A stretch of DNA of 64,000 bases from Rhabdophis nuchalis (GCA_039707465.1 CM077647.1:46650110-46714109); one strand, 5' to 3'; positions 32,575 through 44,232 are shown, counted from the first letter of the stretch. Translations and numbers: made by a program. The notes: generated from the letters alone by a model not told the origin.

Positions 32575-33068
32575 CAGGGGTGGGTTCCTGCCAGTTCTAA
32601 CCTCTTCTGTAGAAGAGGTTCCACAAATCTATAGTGCCGTTTAGAACCGGTTCCAGCTCCCTCCCCCTACCCATCCGCACATCATCAAGATGAAGAGCGA
32701 GAGGAGGAATTTTGGGAGTTGAAGTCCACAAATCTTAAAGCAGTCAAGTTTGAACACCCCTGGTGGTTTTTTTCTAAAGTGTTAGGGGTGCAAGGGTCTT
32801 GTAACTTGACAGCTTTAAGACTTGCGTGCTTCAAATGCCAGAGTTCCTGAGTCAACATTTTGGTTGCTAAGCAAGAGCGTTGTTAAGTGAGTTTCACCAC
32901 ATTTTACAAGTTGGCCATGCCCACCCAGTCCCATGACTGCCAAGCCACTCCCACCCAGTCACATGGCTGGCAAGCCACTCCTACCCGGCAACATGGTCGG
33001 CAAGCCACTCCCACAAAGCAGGCCACACCTACAGAAGAGGTTCTAAAAAATTTTGAAACCCACCACTG
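32575..33068. mobile_element. hAT-type MITE (CAGGGGTGGGTTC) with 8-bp TSD
   Basis: Ends CAGGGGTGGGTTC and GAAACCCACCACTG are inverted. The flanks TTCTGATC (32567-32574) and CTCTGATC (33069-33076) match at seven of eight positions. A 27- to 30-bp tandem repeat (32920-33030, unit around CCACTCCCACCCAGTCACATGG) lies inside, as does a GTTGCTAAGCAAGAGCGTTG block shared with the TA-flanked MITEs. Confidence 0.85.
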
Positions 33069-33076
33069 CTCTGATC

Positions 33077-34045
33077 TACTTCATGGCCTGAGCTATCCTC
33101 AAAAACTAAAGCTAGCCTCCTTTTACTAATCCAAATTAAAACAAATTGCAGTTTGATTAGGTTCATTCAAATATAATATTTAATTATGTTTATTCAAATA
33201 TAATATTTAATCATGTTTAATCAAATATGGAAGCAACATTGAACTTTCCTTCCTATTGTTTTGCCAAAGAAGAGAAATGTGAAAACCCAAAATTCACTGT
33301 TTTTCAAGCTGTTAGAATATGCTTTTATTATTAAGAATCAAAGATTAAGGATCATTCGCCCAAAATGTTATTATATGTCTCTCATTTTTATATAATGCCT
33401 GCTTTTTTAAATTTTAATTCAATCCAAAGGAAATGTAAAATCAAACTGATTTTAAACCAGATTTAATTATAAAACCTAGATCCGATTTTGATATCTTTAT
33501 TTATCCCACTCAAAAAGAATGGAAAACTGTACTGAATGGCTAATTAATGACATTTAATACCTACTTCCTTGTAAAGGAGGAAGGAAGACAGAGGAGACTT
33601 TGTAAAAGCCTGTAGCACCCTCATATCCATAAGATGACACATCTTTTGTTGTGATGCTTAAATGCAGCTTTTGTAGTACATTCTGCCATTTCAGTGGTAT
33701 GCCATCCATTTTAAATGAGCTGGAACCATATCTGTATTTTTAATGTGCAAAATTTTATTTTGAAATACATTTGTTAATCTTGAAGGCTTTTATTATGGAA
33801 GCATGTTGATAAAAATAGCTTATTATGTTTCCTCTATTCAAAATTTAATTTAAATAGAATGTAATTAGGGCATCTTGCAAGCAGACAAGAAGCTTTGCCC
33901 ACTCTTATCGCTCACCTAGTGTCTTTCTATCTATCTATTGTTAATACATATTGGATTCATGCTATGCAGGTATACTAGTCCATTTCCATCAAAGTGCTGC
34001 TTACTTAAAATGTAAAAGTAAAATATGTAAAAGTAAGTTTCTGTA
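33077..34045 (+). other. ITGB8 intron 1, no feature recognised
   Basis: AT-rich. TAATATTTAAT.ATGTTTA is repeated in tandem near 33175-33225 (about 27 bp, two copies). Nothing else stands out. Confidence 0.5.
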
Positions 34046-34373
34046 CAGTGGTGGTTTCTGGATCCTGTTCCAACTGATACGGTTGGAACGGGCTCAGCAT
34101 CGTCCGCATGGATGCGCGCACACATGCAGTGCACTCATACGTCTTACCATCCAGCGACATCTCCACAAGCCTCCGCAACGCTCCAGCTGCTCGACAGAGC
34201 GTTGTGCAGGCACTGTATGCGCCGTGGGTGGAAACGCTGAAGACTTTAAAGACAGGTAAGGAGCACAGGTGGGCAAGTGGACCCTCTGGAGCACTGTACC
34301 AGAATGGTACCTGGTGCTCCGGGCAGGGTCTGGTACACCCATACCAGGGTGTACCACCTGCAACCCACCACTG
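34046..34373. mobile_element. hAT-type MITE (CAGTGGTGG) with 8-bp TSD
   Basis: Ends CAGTGGTGGTTTCTGG and GCAACCCACCACTG are inverted. The flanks TTTCTGTA (34038-34045) and CTTCTGTA (34374-34381) match at seven of eight positions. The centre is GC-rich. Short frames on both strands are incidental. Confidence 0.85.
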
Positions 34374-34381
34374 CTTCTGTA

Positions 34382-35150
34382 TGACAAGAAAAGCCATTCT
34401 CAGGCATAAGAATACATTCGTTAACAATGAAAGTCTTGTCTCTCCTTCATACTAACAGGTTATTTGGATCTCTAAATTCACTTCTTAAGAAGGACTAGTT
34501 TTGAAGTATACCAGTGTCAGTGAGAAGTTAGCAAATTTACGATGATCATTTCAGCCAGTTCTTTTAGTTACTACTGCCCACATAAACAAAACAGATTGTT
34601 TAATTTATGAAAAGAAACACAATGTGAAAATAGACCTCAAATCTGGCAATTCTTAGGAAAAAGTTTAGAATGCTGATAAGCAAGAACAGCTTTATGGCCC
34701 AGTGACAAAGAATCTCCTGTGACTTTCACCAAATGGTAACTTAGTTCAGCCAAATAAAACAAATATTTGGTGTTGGGATGAAAACACAGGTAAATGCCAA
34801 AATCATTTCTCACAACAACTTGCCTCAATTTCCTCTCCCCCCAGGTAATTTGAAGGTTATCAAATGAATATATTTTAATAGCAAGAACAAAGATAATTGT
34901 CTAATGTTAATTAACTACTTTAACTTAGAATTTGAGAATGGTCTGCTTTGGCAGGTATAATGATTCAAAGCTTACTAGAATCTTTCTAGAAATGTGTAAT
35001 GTAAGAAAAAGCATGTACAATAAGCAAAAATTATCCAGTTAAAAGAGAAATAGGAGAATTTAGGTGATTCAAAATGTAGATTACAAAGAAGAGTTAAAAA
35101 AAATTGACGGATGATTTGTTAGAAGTTTTAAGAAAAAACGGGCTTACTCT
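34382..35150 (+). other. ITGB8 intron 1, no feature recognised
   Basis: No identified feature. Confidence 0.5.
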
Positions 35151-35158
35151 ATCTAGGG

Positions 35159-35308
35159 CAGTGGTTCTCAACCTTCCCAATGCTGCAACCCTTTAATAGA
35201 GTTCCTCATGTTGTGCTGACCCCAAACCATAAAATTGGTGTCTCGGTTCCTAAGACCAGGGTCGTTCGACCCTCAAAAGGGTCGCGACCTACAGGTGGAG
35301 AACCGCTG
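35159..35308. mobile_element. SPIN-like hAT MITE
   Basis: This 150-bp element begins CAGTGGTTCTCAACCT and ends GGTGGAGAACCGCTG. Inside it are AAAATTGGTGTCTCGGTTCC and GGTCGTTCGACCCTCAAAAG, the hallmark of SPIN (Space Invaders) hAT MITEs. Flanks ATCTAGGG and GTGTAGGG match at six of eight positions and fit the TA-centred 8-bp hAT duplication. SPIN elements are known for horizontal transfer among tetrapods, including squamates. Confidence 0.85.
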
Positions 35309-35320
35309 GTGTAGGGAAAC

Positions 35321-35651
35321 TGTTGTGTCCTCGACCTGCGACCGGTCTCGACTTACGACCGGCCGCAGGTCTTCCAGGCTGCCTCTTGGAGCCTTGGCAA
35401 CAGGCTGTAGCAAGGCAGCCAACTGACAGACGCGCCTGATTGGCTGAGGTGCGCCTGGCCCTTGCTGCAGCCTGATTGGCTCCCCCTTTGACAGCTCCAA
35501 ATATAAAGAGCTGTCAAAGCGCGGGAGCCCCTGTCTACCGCACCTTTTCTTTAACTGAACTTTCTTTCCTTGTAAGCTGTGCCTAGCTAAATAAAGCTAT
35601 GTTTCTGAGCAAACCTGATTCCGGACCCTGTCTTTTCTTGAAGATATAACA
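35321..35651 (+). repeat. 5' LTR
   Basis: It starts TGTTGTG and ends AACA. A TATA-like AAATATAAAGAGC at about 35499 and AATAAA at about 35590 mark promoter and polyadenylation signals. The first 220 bp differ from the 3' LTR at only four positions, whereas the last 110 bp differ widely. Confidence 0.93.
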
Positions 35652-35652
35652 C

Positions 35653-35670
35653 TGGCGACGAGGATGGGAT
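35653..35670 (+). promoter_or_regulatory. Primer-binding site, tRNA-Ser(GCT)
   Basis: TGGCGACGAGGATGGGAT begins one base after the 5' LTR. It is the complement of the 3' end of vertebrate tRNA-Ser(GCT) including CCA, over 18 bases as recalled. Confidence 0.85.
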
Positions 35671-35683
35671 CAGGCAGCGCTCA

Positions 35684-36646
35684 TTGAGAAATAGCGAAAA
35701 GAATTTTTACCCTCCCTGTTTTGTTGCGGTACGATCCCGCTCGACCCATCGAAGCGGCCACGGAAACCTGGGTCTCCTACGGCCCGCCTCGAGCGCTTCC
35801 CTGCCGGCTAGTACGACCGGGCCAGGACGCTCGAAGACCTCTCGAGCTGCGGCAGCCGAGACCTCGAAACCGCGCAAGCCGTGGCTACCCCGGCAGCGGT
35901 CGACGACCTGCCGCGGGACACCGCTTCGCCCTCGGACAAAGCCACCAGAAACAGCCAGGAACTACGAAACGCACCGCTTCTTCCTCGGATCGAGCCGACA
36001 GAAGCAGCCAAGGCCTACGGGACTCCTGAGTCGCCGTGCAAGGCCCATCTACCGCCGCTACGGCCGTAAGGGCCTCCGACATCAGCGCCAGCCACACCGG
36101 AGGCTCGGCGCCGGACAAGCAGCCTCCGCACCGAAGAAACCGACAAGCCTCCGCACCCAAAGAAACCGACAAGCCTTCGCACCCAAAAGAAACCGACAAG
36201 CCTTCAAAAGCAAAACGAGACACCAGACCACCGCCGCGCCAGAAGCACCAGCAGCAGCAGCAGCGGCAACCATCCGGCTGCCGCGCCGGGGCCCAGCAAC
36301 CCCGCCCGGCCGGGCCTGGGTTTCCCCGACTCCCAGCAACCATCTTCGGCCTGGCCGGGCTGACGCCGACCAGGCCCTCCCATCGAAGACCACGCCTTTT
36401 TCTCTTCGCCTGACAACCACCAAGGCTTGGCCTGGCGGAAGCCGACCAGGCCCTCCCATTGAAGACCGCGCCCCCTCGCCCGACTCACCACTTCAGTCGT
36501 CCCCGCCTCTTCGGGTAGGCCCCTCCGATGACGCCGCCGGATCCACACCCCGGCAGGGAGGAGCTTCCTCCGACACGTCCTCCTCGTCCGGCATCCGAGA
36601 GACTCTGAGGCTGACTAAGCGGACTGCGCATGCTCCGCTCTCCTGA
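35684..36646 (+). other. Interior open frame, no known domain
   Basis: A 320-codon frame rich in Pro, Arg, Ala, Ser and Thr fills most of the interior. It includes a tandem Lys/Arg-rich repeat with NRQAF (36128-36206, roughly 26-bp units) and a second duplicated block around GCCGACCAGGCCCTCCCAT (36368 and 36443). Other frames are open too, as expected in GC-rich DNA, so translation is doubtful. It has no CCHC, protease or RT motif. Confidence 0.5.
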
Positions 36647-36674
36647 TGGACAGCTTTTCGCGCATGCGCAGACC

Positions 36675-36689
36675 GAGGGGGGAAAGGGG
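36675..36689 (+). promoter_or_regulatory. Polypurine tract
   Basis: GAGGGGGGAAAGGGG lies directly against the TG of the 3' LTR, the standard plus-strand primer position. Confidence 0.9.
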
Positions 36690-37026
36690 TGTTGTGTCCT
36701 CGACCTGCGACCGGTCTCGAGTTACGACCGGCCGCAGGTCTTCCAGGCTGCCTCTTGGAGCCTTGGCAACAGGCTGTAGCAAGGCGGCCAACCGACAGAC
36801 GCGCCTGATTGGCTGAGGCGCGCCTGGCCCTTGCTGCAGCCTGATTGGCTCCCCCTTTGACAGCTCCAAATATAAAGAGCTGTCAAAGCGCGGGAGCCCC
36901 TGTCTACCGCCTATTTCTTTAACTGAACCATTCTTCTATTGTAAGCTTGCCTAAAATAAAGGGCTGTGTTTTTGAGCAAACCTGGCTCGGACTCCCTCTA
37001 TTCTCCACCGTGCAGAGAATCTAACA
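36690..37026 (+). repeat. 3' LTR
   Basis: It starts TGTTGTG and ends CTAACA. The U3 part is almost identical to the 5' LTR, and the R-U5 part (from about 36910) is strongly diverged. Confidence 0.93.
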
Positions 37027-37031
37027 GAAAC

Positions 37032-37856
37032 ATCTTCCATTTAGTCTGCCTACCCTTTTATCTGCTATTATTTCCATTTGCTGCTTTAGTTGAATTAGAA
37101 GAAGAAAAAATAAAAGTTACGAGAATGAAAACTTCCACAGGTTTACATTAATAAGTGCTGTAAAAGACGTGTGGAATGTAGAGTAGTAGGGGATGCCTTG
37201 AATGTAAACCTGTTTTCAGGTTTGATCACTGATAATGGGGAGTTTATTGGCATTTCATCCATTCTTTGGGAGAAAGACAGCCATTTTCAGTATATCTTTT
37301 AAATCTTGTGGGCTGAGATAGGTTTTACAGGCTGTTTATTCCATCTATGACTCTTTCTTTTATCTCCCAAGGTCATCCCCACATGCCATTTCATAGGGAT
37401 AGCATTGAACTGTTAGTCTTAATTAATTGTTCAATTATTTGAATGCACACTTTTTGGTTATGTTTGGATATAATTTAAGGCACAGTTTAGTGATCAGAGA
37501 ATGAGCTATTCACTCCCCACCCTGATTTGTCCAAAAGAGAAGTAAGAGTCCTTAGCCTATTATTTTCAGGTAAATGCAGTTTGTATAAATTTTAACATGA
37601 AGGCGCAGTTCTGACAATTATTTAAGCCAATGATCCAGAATCATGATCTGAATTTTTGAAGCTGGTTTACTCAGATATAAGATTTAAGTAATTTCAGCTC
37701 TGAAACTAAGTATTCAGCCACTCAAGTTAAACTAGTTTATTCTATCTAAATCTAGGGTTTCATTTTCTTAACTTGATTAGAAAGTTCATTAGTATAAACC
37801 AGAAATGAATGTTCACACTTTGCAGAATGATAGCTAAGATTACAACACAGAGATAC
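37032..37856 (+). other. ITGB8 intron 1, no feature recognised
   Basis: No identified feature. Confidence 0.5.
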
Positions 37857-38082
37857 ACTTTTACTTATTTATTTGTACCCTTATTATTTTCACAAATAAC
37901 TCAAGGCAGAGATCACATCTAACACACCTTCCTCCTCCTATTTTCATCACCACAATAATCCTGTGAGGTGAGTTGGGCTGAAAAAGTGTGATTGGCTAAT
38001 GCCTAAGGTAGGACTTTAACTCACAGTTCCTCACTTTCTAATCTAGTGCCTTAACCATTAGACCAACCTGGCTCTCTTTTTA
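37857..38082 (-). mobile_element. MIR/CORE-SINE-like relic
   Basis: On the minus strand it starts GAGAGCCAGGTTGGTCTAAT and GGTTAAGGCA (tRNA A-box region). It passes a core and ends with CACAGGATTATTGTGG and an L2-like tail. It is heavily decayed. The arrangement fits a tRNA-headed SINE with an L2-derived 3' end. Confidence 0.65.
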
Positions 38083-40460
38083 CATCAAGTACTTTTACCT
38101 CTAATACTTTTATCTTTAAAATAAACATCATATTTACCTTGCAGCCAAACGATTACAACTAAATATGAGAAGGGCTAATTTGGACATACCTTTTCCTTAA
38201 ACAAATTGCAGAGAGTTTAAGAAAGTTTCTGGAAATAATAGGGTAGGGTTTGGACGTCATTGCACATGTTTACCATAGTGTAAAAGAATACCAACAGCAG
38301 GAAGTAAAATGTGGTTTCTTCCTAGTTCTGAGCAGCACTTACAGAGGCTTTGCCAGTGACTCCCTCAAAGGTCTCTTAGTGGGCATAGCCAACAAGGAAA
38401 TCTTTGTGGTACTCCTGTTGATTCTTTGAAGAGTATAATACCGCCTACAATAGTTTTAAATGTATGTATATCAGGATATCATGTGACGTGGCAGTCAACA
38501 ATTGATGAATTCAAGTGCATATTAGCTCAGAGTCTAACATGGTTGAATAAGCAGGACTGGTATAAAAAAGCTTGGCAGCTGGTGTTGTTTGCTTGTTTGT
38601 TTTTTTGCTATACTCACAAGAAAGAACTTATTCTTGAAATGTTAGGAAACTCAAACTCCAAATTCATTGCTACTTTCAAACGTGTCACCCCAGCAAGACA
38701 GAAAAAAAGTAAGAATTATGAGAAGTGTTACATGAATCATTTCACTTTATAATTTCTTAAACTATTGGTATTGCAAGAGAAATATTAAGGTGCATGAAAA
38801 AAGCTTACAATAATCCTGATGGAAAAAAATGGACTAAATGTCAAGAATGTTTCAAAGATGAATAATAAATAATATTTCATGTTTGAATAGTATACATATC
38901 AGATTCACTTTAATACTAGGACTTTGCTTAAAAGTGAGCAACATTCATTCTATCAGGAAGAAACATAAGATTTGCATTTGGGTGAAAATAGTATCTTTTG
39001 AATTATTTTTGTTGGTGAACCATATTTAGTTTTTAATGAGACCCTAGTTTTAAATATATGCCGATGATTGAAAAGAATCATCTGCTTGCAATGAGGAAAT
39101 TTTTCAGGAGTAAAATTAATGTGAACGAATTTATCCATAGTGTTTGATGAAAATAATCAAAGCATATACATTAGCACAAATGGAAAGTATACTTTTGCTA
39201 AGAAATTGTACTTATTTTCATAGTTAATTCATTTAATATGAATTAAAGACTGTCCAATAAAGTTATTTTAGTAACTTTACGGCTTCCTGGGATAAGAGTA
39301 ACCTATAAGATATTGAGATAGGCAAACATTTAATTTCAGAACTGTCTGATTTTTGGACAGATCTCCTTGTTTCTCCGCTACTGCTCGTGATTTAGGATTT
39401 GAGAATCAAATGTTTTACTGTGGATTAAATAACCATGTACAGGTCTTAGAGAAGTGATTGATTTTAAGAGAGCTAATTATAATGTCAGAGTCTATGTAAT
39501 TAATTTTCAGAATAAAGAATTTGATTTGAATATTCTGCAGCTTGCACAGTATATAAGTCACAATCTAAATCAGGTCTATATTGAATTTTCCCTTGCCCAA
39601 GTAATACATTCCCCACTCTTACCACCACAGTATTCATTCTTGCAATGCCTGGCCTATTAAGTCTTATTTAGGGAAATGAAATGTAATTCTCCTAGAATGC
39701 ATAAAGCTGATATACAGTTTGACATTGTACAACTAGCTATGCCTGAGGGTTTAATACGTACTATACATATGATTGTTTAAGTACCGGAGCCAAAATGTGG
39801 CTTCTCTTGCTTTAAAATACCTATTGATACATATTTGTTATTTAACTAAAGCCAGTAGAAGCTTGTCCAATGATTTTTGACCACATAGTTATTCAGTTCT
39901 ACCAGTTATTTTATACTGAGCCAAGTTGTAAAAATATTTTCAGCTCTATTACTAGGTTTAGAAAACTGATAAACTGTAAACTGATTTAGTTATGCTTTAA
40001 TTCTAATTCTTTAGAAATAGACAGGCAGAAAAATATTTTGTGACTGAATACATCTATAAATGTTATTTCTATCAGAAATTATTGAAACGTGTTATTAACC
40101 AAACAGAGTTTAATGGTATTTTAAAAATTATGTAATCCTAATTCATGTTTGTTTCCTTGCAACACTATTAATATGACCTTAAAACAAATATGATTCAAAA
40201 AGATTGTTACGGGTGATCTGCTTACTGTCCTCTATAGACAGTATGCAATAGTTGCATTAGTTGCAGTAGTTGATTTGTTATTAGACTCTGAGATATTAAT
40301 AGCAAAATTTAGTTCGGCAAAACCTTTATTAACTTTTTTCCCTACTGTCAAAACTTGCACAGTTTTAGAAGGCTAAAAATTCAGCAGTACAATAACAGAA
40401 TATTATGCCATTGCCAGCTATATGAAGCAGGCTATATAAAAACTCCCAATCCCACAATAG
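38083..40460 (+). other. ITGB8 intron 1, no feature recognised
   Basis: 2.4 kb of AT-rich intron with no gene or identified repeat. The frame at 38426-38752 has no recognisable homology. Confidence 0.5.
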
Positions 40461-40468
40461 GACTACAG

Positions 40469-40807
40469 CCATGATAGCGAACCTATGGCACATGTGCCAC
40501 AGGTGGCACACAGCACCCTCTCTGTGGGCACGCGAGCTTTCGCCCTAGTTCAGCTCCACCATGCATGCATGTGCACCTCCTGCCTGCCAGTTGGTCATCA
40601 GGCCTCTGCCACACATGTGCGGGGGCAGGTGCTGCGTGGAGAGTGTTGTGTCCTCGACCTGCGACTGAACACATGGGTGCGTGGGCATGCATGGGGGCAG
40701 GGTACATGTGTGAGGGACTGCACTCATGTTCAGGGGACATGCGTGCATTGCATTTGGGTGGTTCACACGCTTTGGGCACTCAATCCAGAAAAACTTAATC
40801 ATCACTA
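40469..40807 (+). mobile_element. hAT-type MITE, degenerate TSD
   Basis: It starts CCATGATAGCGAACCTATGG and ends AACTTAATCATCACTA. Flanks GACTACAG and GACTTAGT match at five of eight. It contains the LTR-terminus fragment at 40644-40665. Confidence 0.85.
40644..40665 (+). repeat. 22-bp match to the LTR 5' terminus
   Basis: Identical to the first 22 bases of the LTRs at 35321 and 36690. It sits in the middle of a MITE that otherwise lacks LTR sequence. Confidence 0.85.
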
Positions 40808-42706
40808 GACTTAGTATACTTTAATGAAATAAATTGTAATGATAGAATCTTGCAAGTCTTCTTATGTTTTATTTTCCACTCCCCTTATAGCCTCATTGAG
40901 TCAGACAAAAGGGAACCTAAACCTAAATTATAAGCTATAATTATTAAATAGGGCTAGGATAAACTCCTTTCTAAGATTTTGGAGTGCTAATGCCCTTTAC
41001 TGGGAAGACCTGCTTTCCCAACTGTGGGCTTGGGGAAAGTAAAACATTAGAAGGCATCAGTCAACAATTTAGGAAGACAACAATTTGCAGAACACGAATA
41101 GCAATCATACAAAATTACATGGACTAATTGTTTGAGAATGATTCATCTTACCGATATACTTTGCCTTATAATATCTCTCCAGACACTATAGTATAGTGAC
41201 TATACACTTCAGTGATCTAACTCTTAGTGAACTGTATAAAGTTGGTGATAGAGAGAAAGCTAAGTGATACTTTTTAAAAGTTTTAATCATATGCTAGAAA
41301 TAATGCATTATATAAACTGAAGTAATAAGTAAATATTATGTAACATGATTATCTTTCAAATATGAATTCGAATAAACAGACTGAAATGAAGACTTAGAAA
41401 CATTTAAACCATCAGATTCTGCAGTTCGTGTAATCAAGTTATCAGCATGAGGTTCATGTCCAGCTCTTTGCCATGTGGTTTTAAGTATGTATAACCAAAA
41501 TATATTTTGGAAGGGTGTTCTGGCTCTGTTTTGGCCTGCTCTAATTTCAAAATAGTTTTTAATATACTGGCATTCCATTTAAATGAAAAGAGTCATTGAC
41601 ATTTTGGTTTATTCCTTTCATTTCATATTTGGCTCATACTGAGAAAAGAAACCTATCATTTAATAACAAGCTGTTACCATTTCTGCTGTAGAATTTGAAA
41701 CAAATGCACCTTTTAATTTTCATCTTCTATGGATATGGCTGCTATACTGAAACTCTGCAAAGTGACTGAACACAAAGGAGATTATATTTCAATGGCTGTC
41801 TTCCAGTATCCTCTGACAAAGGGATGAAAATAGTTGATAGCATACTGCCCTTTAGTAGAGTACAAACTTCTAACAACATATCAAATATACAAGGGATATG
41901 GTTTGGGAATAAACAGTAGTAGTCACAGTAATGTGGCCAAATTAGAGTAGCTTTTTAATGTGAAACATAAATGCTTCATTTATGGCAAACGATAGTTTAG
42001 GTTTAATGTAAGAAAAGTTGACAGGCAATAGATATAATAGTAATAGTTAAGTAGTGGTTGAATTTTTATGAAATATATATCCCATGCCTTCTTCAGCTTG
42101 CCAGTTTGACAGGTGTGTTGAAAAAGGTATAATTGTAGCAGAATTGCCATAAATGAATTAAATAGCAACCAAACTGCATATAGCAGTTTGCATGTAACTG
42201 GATGAATCAGAATAAGTGACATATGGCATTCTAGCTGTTGATCAAAAATTCTCATCATCCTTAAGAAGTATGAATGCTGTGGATTGTAATTTAATAGCTT
42301 CTCTAGTGGTAAACATTGCTTATCCGTGGCTTGAGGATTAAGAAGCAAGCCCAATCTCCAAAAAATTACAAAGAGATTACTACCCACTCACCAAAATTGT
42401 TCTGATGCCTTTGCTTGATTGGTTGCTTTTCAAAAACAGAGAGGGTGAAAACTTTATTTCAAATTTGAAGTTTTTAAAAGACTTTCTACCAACAACTCAT
42501 GAATGTCTGTCTTTGTTTGTTATGATTGCATCATTTCCTATTTTGGTTAAGCTCAGAAAGCTGATAATATTGTCTTCAAGCTTTCCAGAAGAGCTGACTA
42601 CTTCTAAAATAAAAGACGTCATAAGTACAAGGATTAACATTTTATAAATTATGCCTTGGTCCTTCGAATTTTTGCAATCAGTTTAATAGTTTATTTCTCT
42701 TTGTAG
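40808..42706 (+). other. ITGB8 intron 1, 3' portion
   Basis: AT-rich intronic DNA. It ends with a pyrimidine tract and the tandem acceptor TAGCAG before exon 2. No other feature was recognised. Confidence 0.55.
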
Positions 42707-42792
42707 CAGACAACAGATGTGTCGAATCAAATGCAGCAACATGTACTGCCTGTCTTGCAGTGGGTCCTGAATGTGGTTGGTGTGTTCAAGAG
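42707..42792 (+). CDS. ITGB8: Integrin beta-8, exon 2 (PSI domain)
   Basis: This exon encodes residues 44-72, including CVESNAATCTACLAVGPECG and WCVQE, the first half of the cysteine-rich PSI (plexin-semaphorin-integrin) domain. It starts after TTGTAG. A second acceptor three bases later (TAGCAG) would remove one residue and keep the frame. It ends GAG|GTAAAC in phase 0. The pattern of Cys spacing and GPECGWC matches beta-8 closely. Confidence 0.96.
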
Positions 42793-43296
42793 GTAAACAG
42801 TTTCTTTGTATTAGTCAGCTGTTGTTTACTTGTTTACCTTTCCTTCTCCACCTATGCAGTAGGATATTGCAACACTTCAATTATGACAGAATGGTGCTTG
42901 GGAAATTCCCAGGATTTCTCACACTTTCTTGCAAATTCCAGTTACCAGGAGTCAACACTGACTTGAAGACACATACACAAAAACTGACTTGAACATTAAC
43001 TTGAGGGCAGATACACACGAAAGGCTCAAACTTAACTTTTCCCCATGTTTGGTCATTCATTCTCTTTTTTTTTAACAGCCTCACCCCGTTACAGTGAGAT
43101 GGGTGGCAAGCAAATTTAATAAGTAAATTTAAAAAAACTTTTCTGGTGCTTCATCTAATAAAACTCTTTATTAAAGTAAGGAGCTATCTTGAGTCAGCAG
43201 ACAGATAGAGGCAACTAAGATGCATTCCTACCCAAGATTTTAGTTGTCTCTATATTCCAACAAGTTATCTCTATATTCAAGTTGTCTCTATATTCT

Positions 43297-43683
43297 GAAG
43301 GGATACAGTCACTCAGTGGATAAGACGCTGAGTTTGTCGATCAGAAAGGTCGGCAGTTCAGCGGTTCGAATCCCCAGTGCCATGTAACAGAGTGAACTCC
43401 CAGCTTTTGCCAACCTAGCAGTTCAGCTACTCCCAGCTACTCGTCCCAGCTTTTGCCAACCTAGCAGTTCAAAAGCACGTAAAAATATAAGTAGAAAAAT
43501 AGGAGCCACCTTTGGTGGGAAGGTAACAGCATTCCGTGCTACTTTGGCATTTAGTCATGCCGGCCACAGGACCACAGAGATGTCTTCGGACAGAGCTGGT
43601 TCTTTGGCCTTGACATGGAGATGAGCACTGCCCCATAGAGTCAGGAATGACTAGCACATATGTGTGAGGACAACCTTTACCTT
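43297..43683 (+). mobile_element. tRNA-derived SINE with 8-bp TSD
   Basis: The head has an A-box-like CTCAGTGGATAAGACG and a perfect B box GGTTCGAATCC. The body contains GGTGGGAAGGTAACAGC and CATGCCGGCCACAGGACCAC, and the tail is ACCTTTACCTTT. It is flanked by TATATTCT (43289-43296 and 43684-43691). A segment around CCCAGCTTTTGCCAACCTAG is duplicated internally. SINEs of this type are abundant in squamates. It lies in ITGB8 intron 2. Confidence 0.88.
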
Positions 43684-44232
43684 TATATTCTAACAAGTAA
43701 CCAAGCCTTTGGCAAAACAACATGTAGGAATAAGCTTTTTTATGATGTCCTAATTATAAAAAGTCTGAATTAATAATGTTCAGTGCTTTCTCCAAAAGAA
43801 AAGAAAGAGATAATTTTAATGAGGAATTTTATAAAGTTCATCTTTTCTCCTATGAGCACATGAAAGGTCTTCAGATTTGCCAGCCTCAGGCAGCTTTAAA
43901 TGATCCTTTAGATAAAATTTCATCTACTATTACAGGCATTAAAGATGAATACTGACATTTGTACTTGGTCTTACGGTTATATACTTTACCTTTACTACTG
44001 ATGCTGATATCTTATAAAATAGCCTGAATAGCTTTATTCCCACGTGCATCCAGTTTTGTTACAATGTGCAGCAATATCTCCCCTGTCTTCAAAACCAGTG
44101 GTATTATAAATGGTTTGGTTATATTCATTTTATTGTTGGTTTGAGATAATAACTTTTTGTGTATATTTTATTATGTTTTATGGAAATGAAAGTTCTCCAA
44201 CTTATTACACTTTTATTATGTATTTTGTTCCT

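Larger units (their letters stand above)
35321..37026 (+). mobile_element. Complete non-autonomous LTR retrotransposon
   Basis: This is a 1.7-kb element with two LTRs (35321-35651 and 36690-37026), a perfect 5-bp target duplication GAAAC (35316-35320 and 37027-37031), a primer-binding site, a polypurine tract, and a 1.04-kb GC-rich interior. The interior encodes no recognisable Gag, protease, RT or integrase. It must have been mobilised in trans. The PBS and 5-bp TSD suit a Ty3/gypsy- or retrovirus-like helper, which is not visible here. It lies 12 bp from the SPIN-like MITE. Confidence 0.92.

Noticed and set aside
35885..36548. Several long frames on both strands in the LTR element interior
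   Set aside because: High GC gives few stops in any frame. No retroviral or gypsy domain is visible.
38426..38752. 108-codon intronic frame as a gene
   Set aside because: No recognisable domain, no codon or splice support, within ITGB8 intron 1.
43297..43390. Functional tRNA gene
   Set aside because: tRNA-like head of a SINE with its own body, tail and target duplication.
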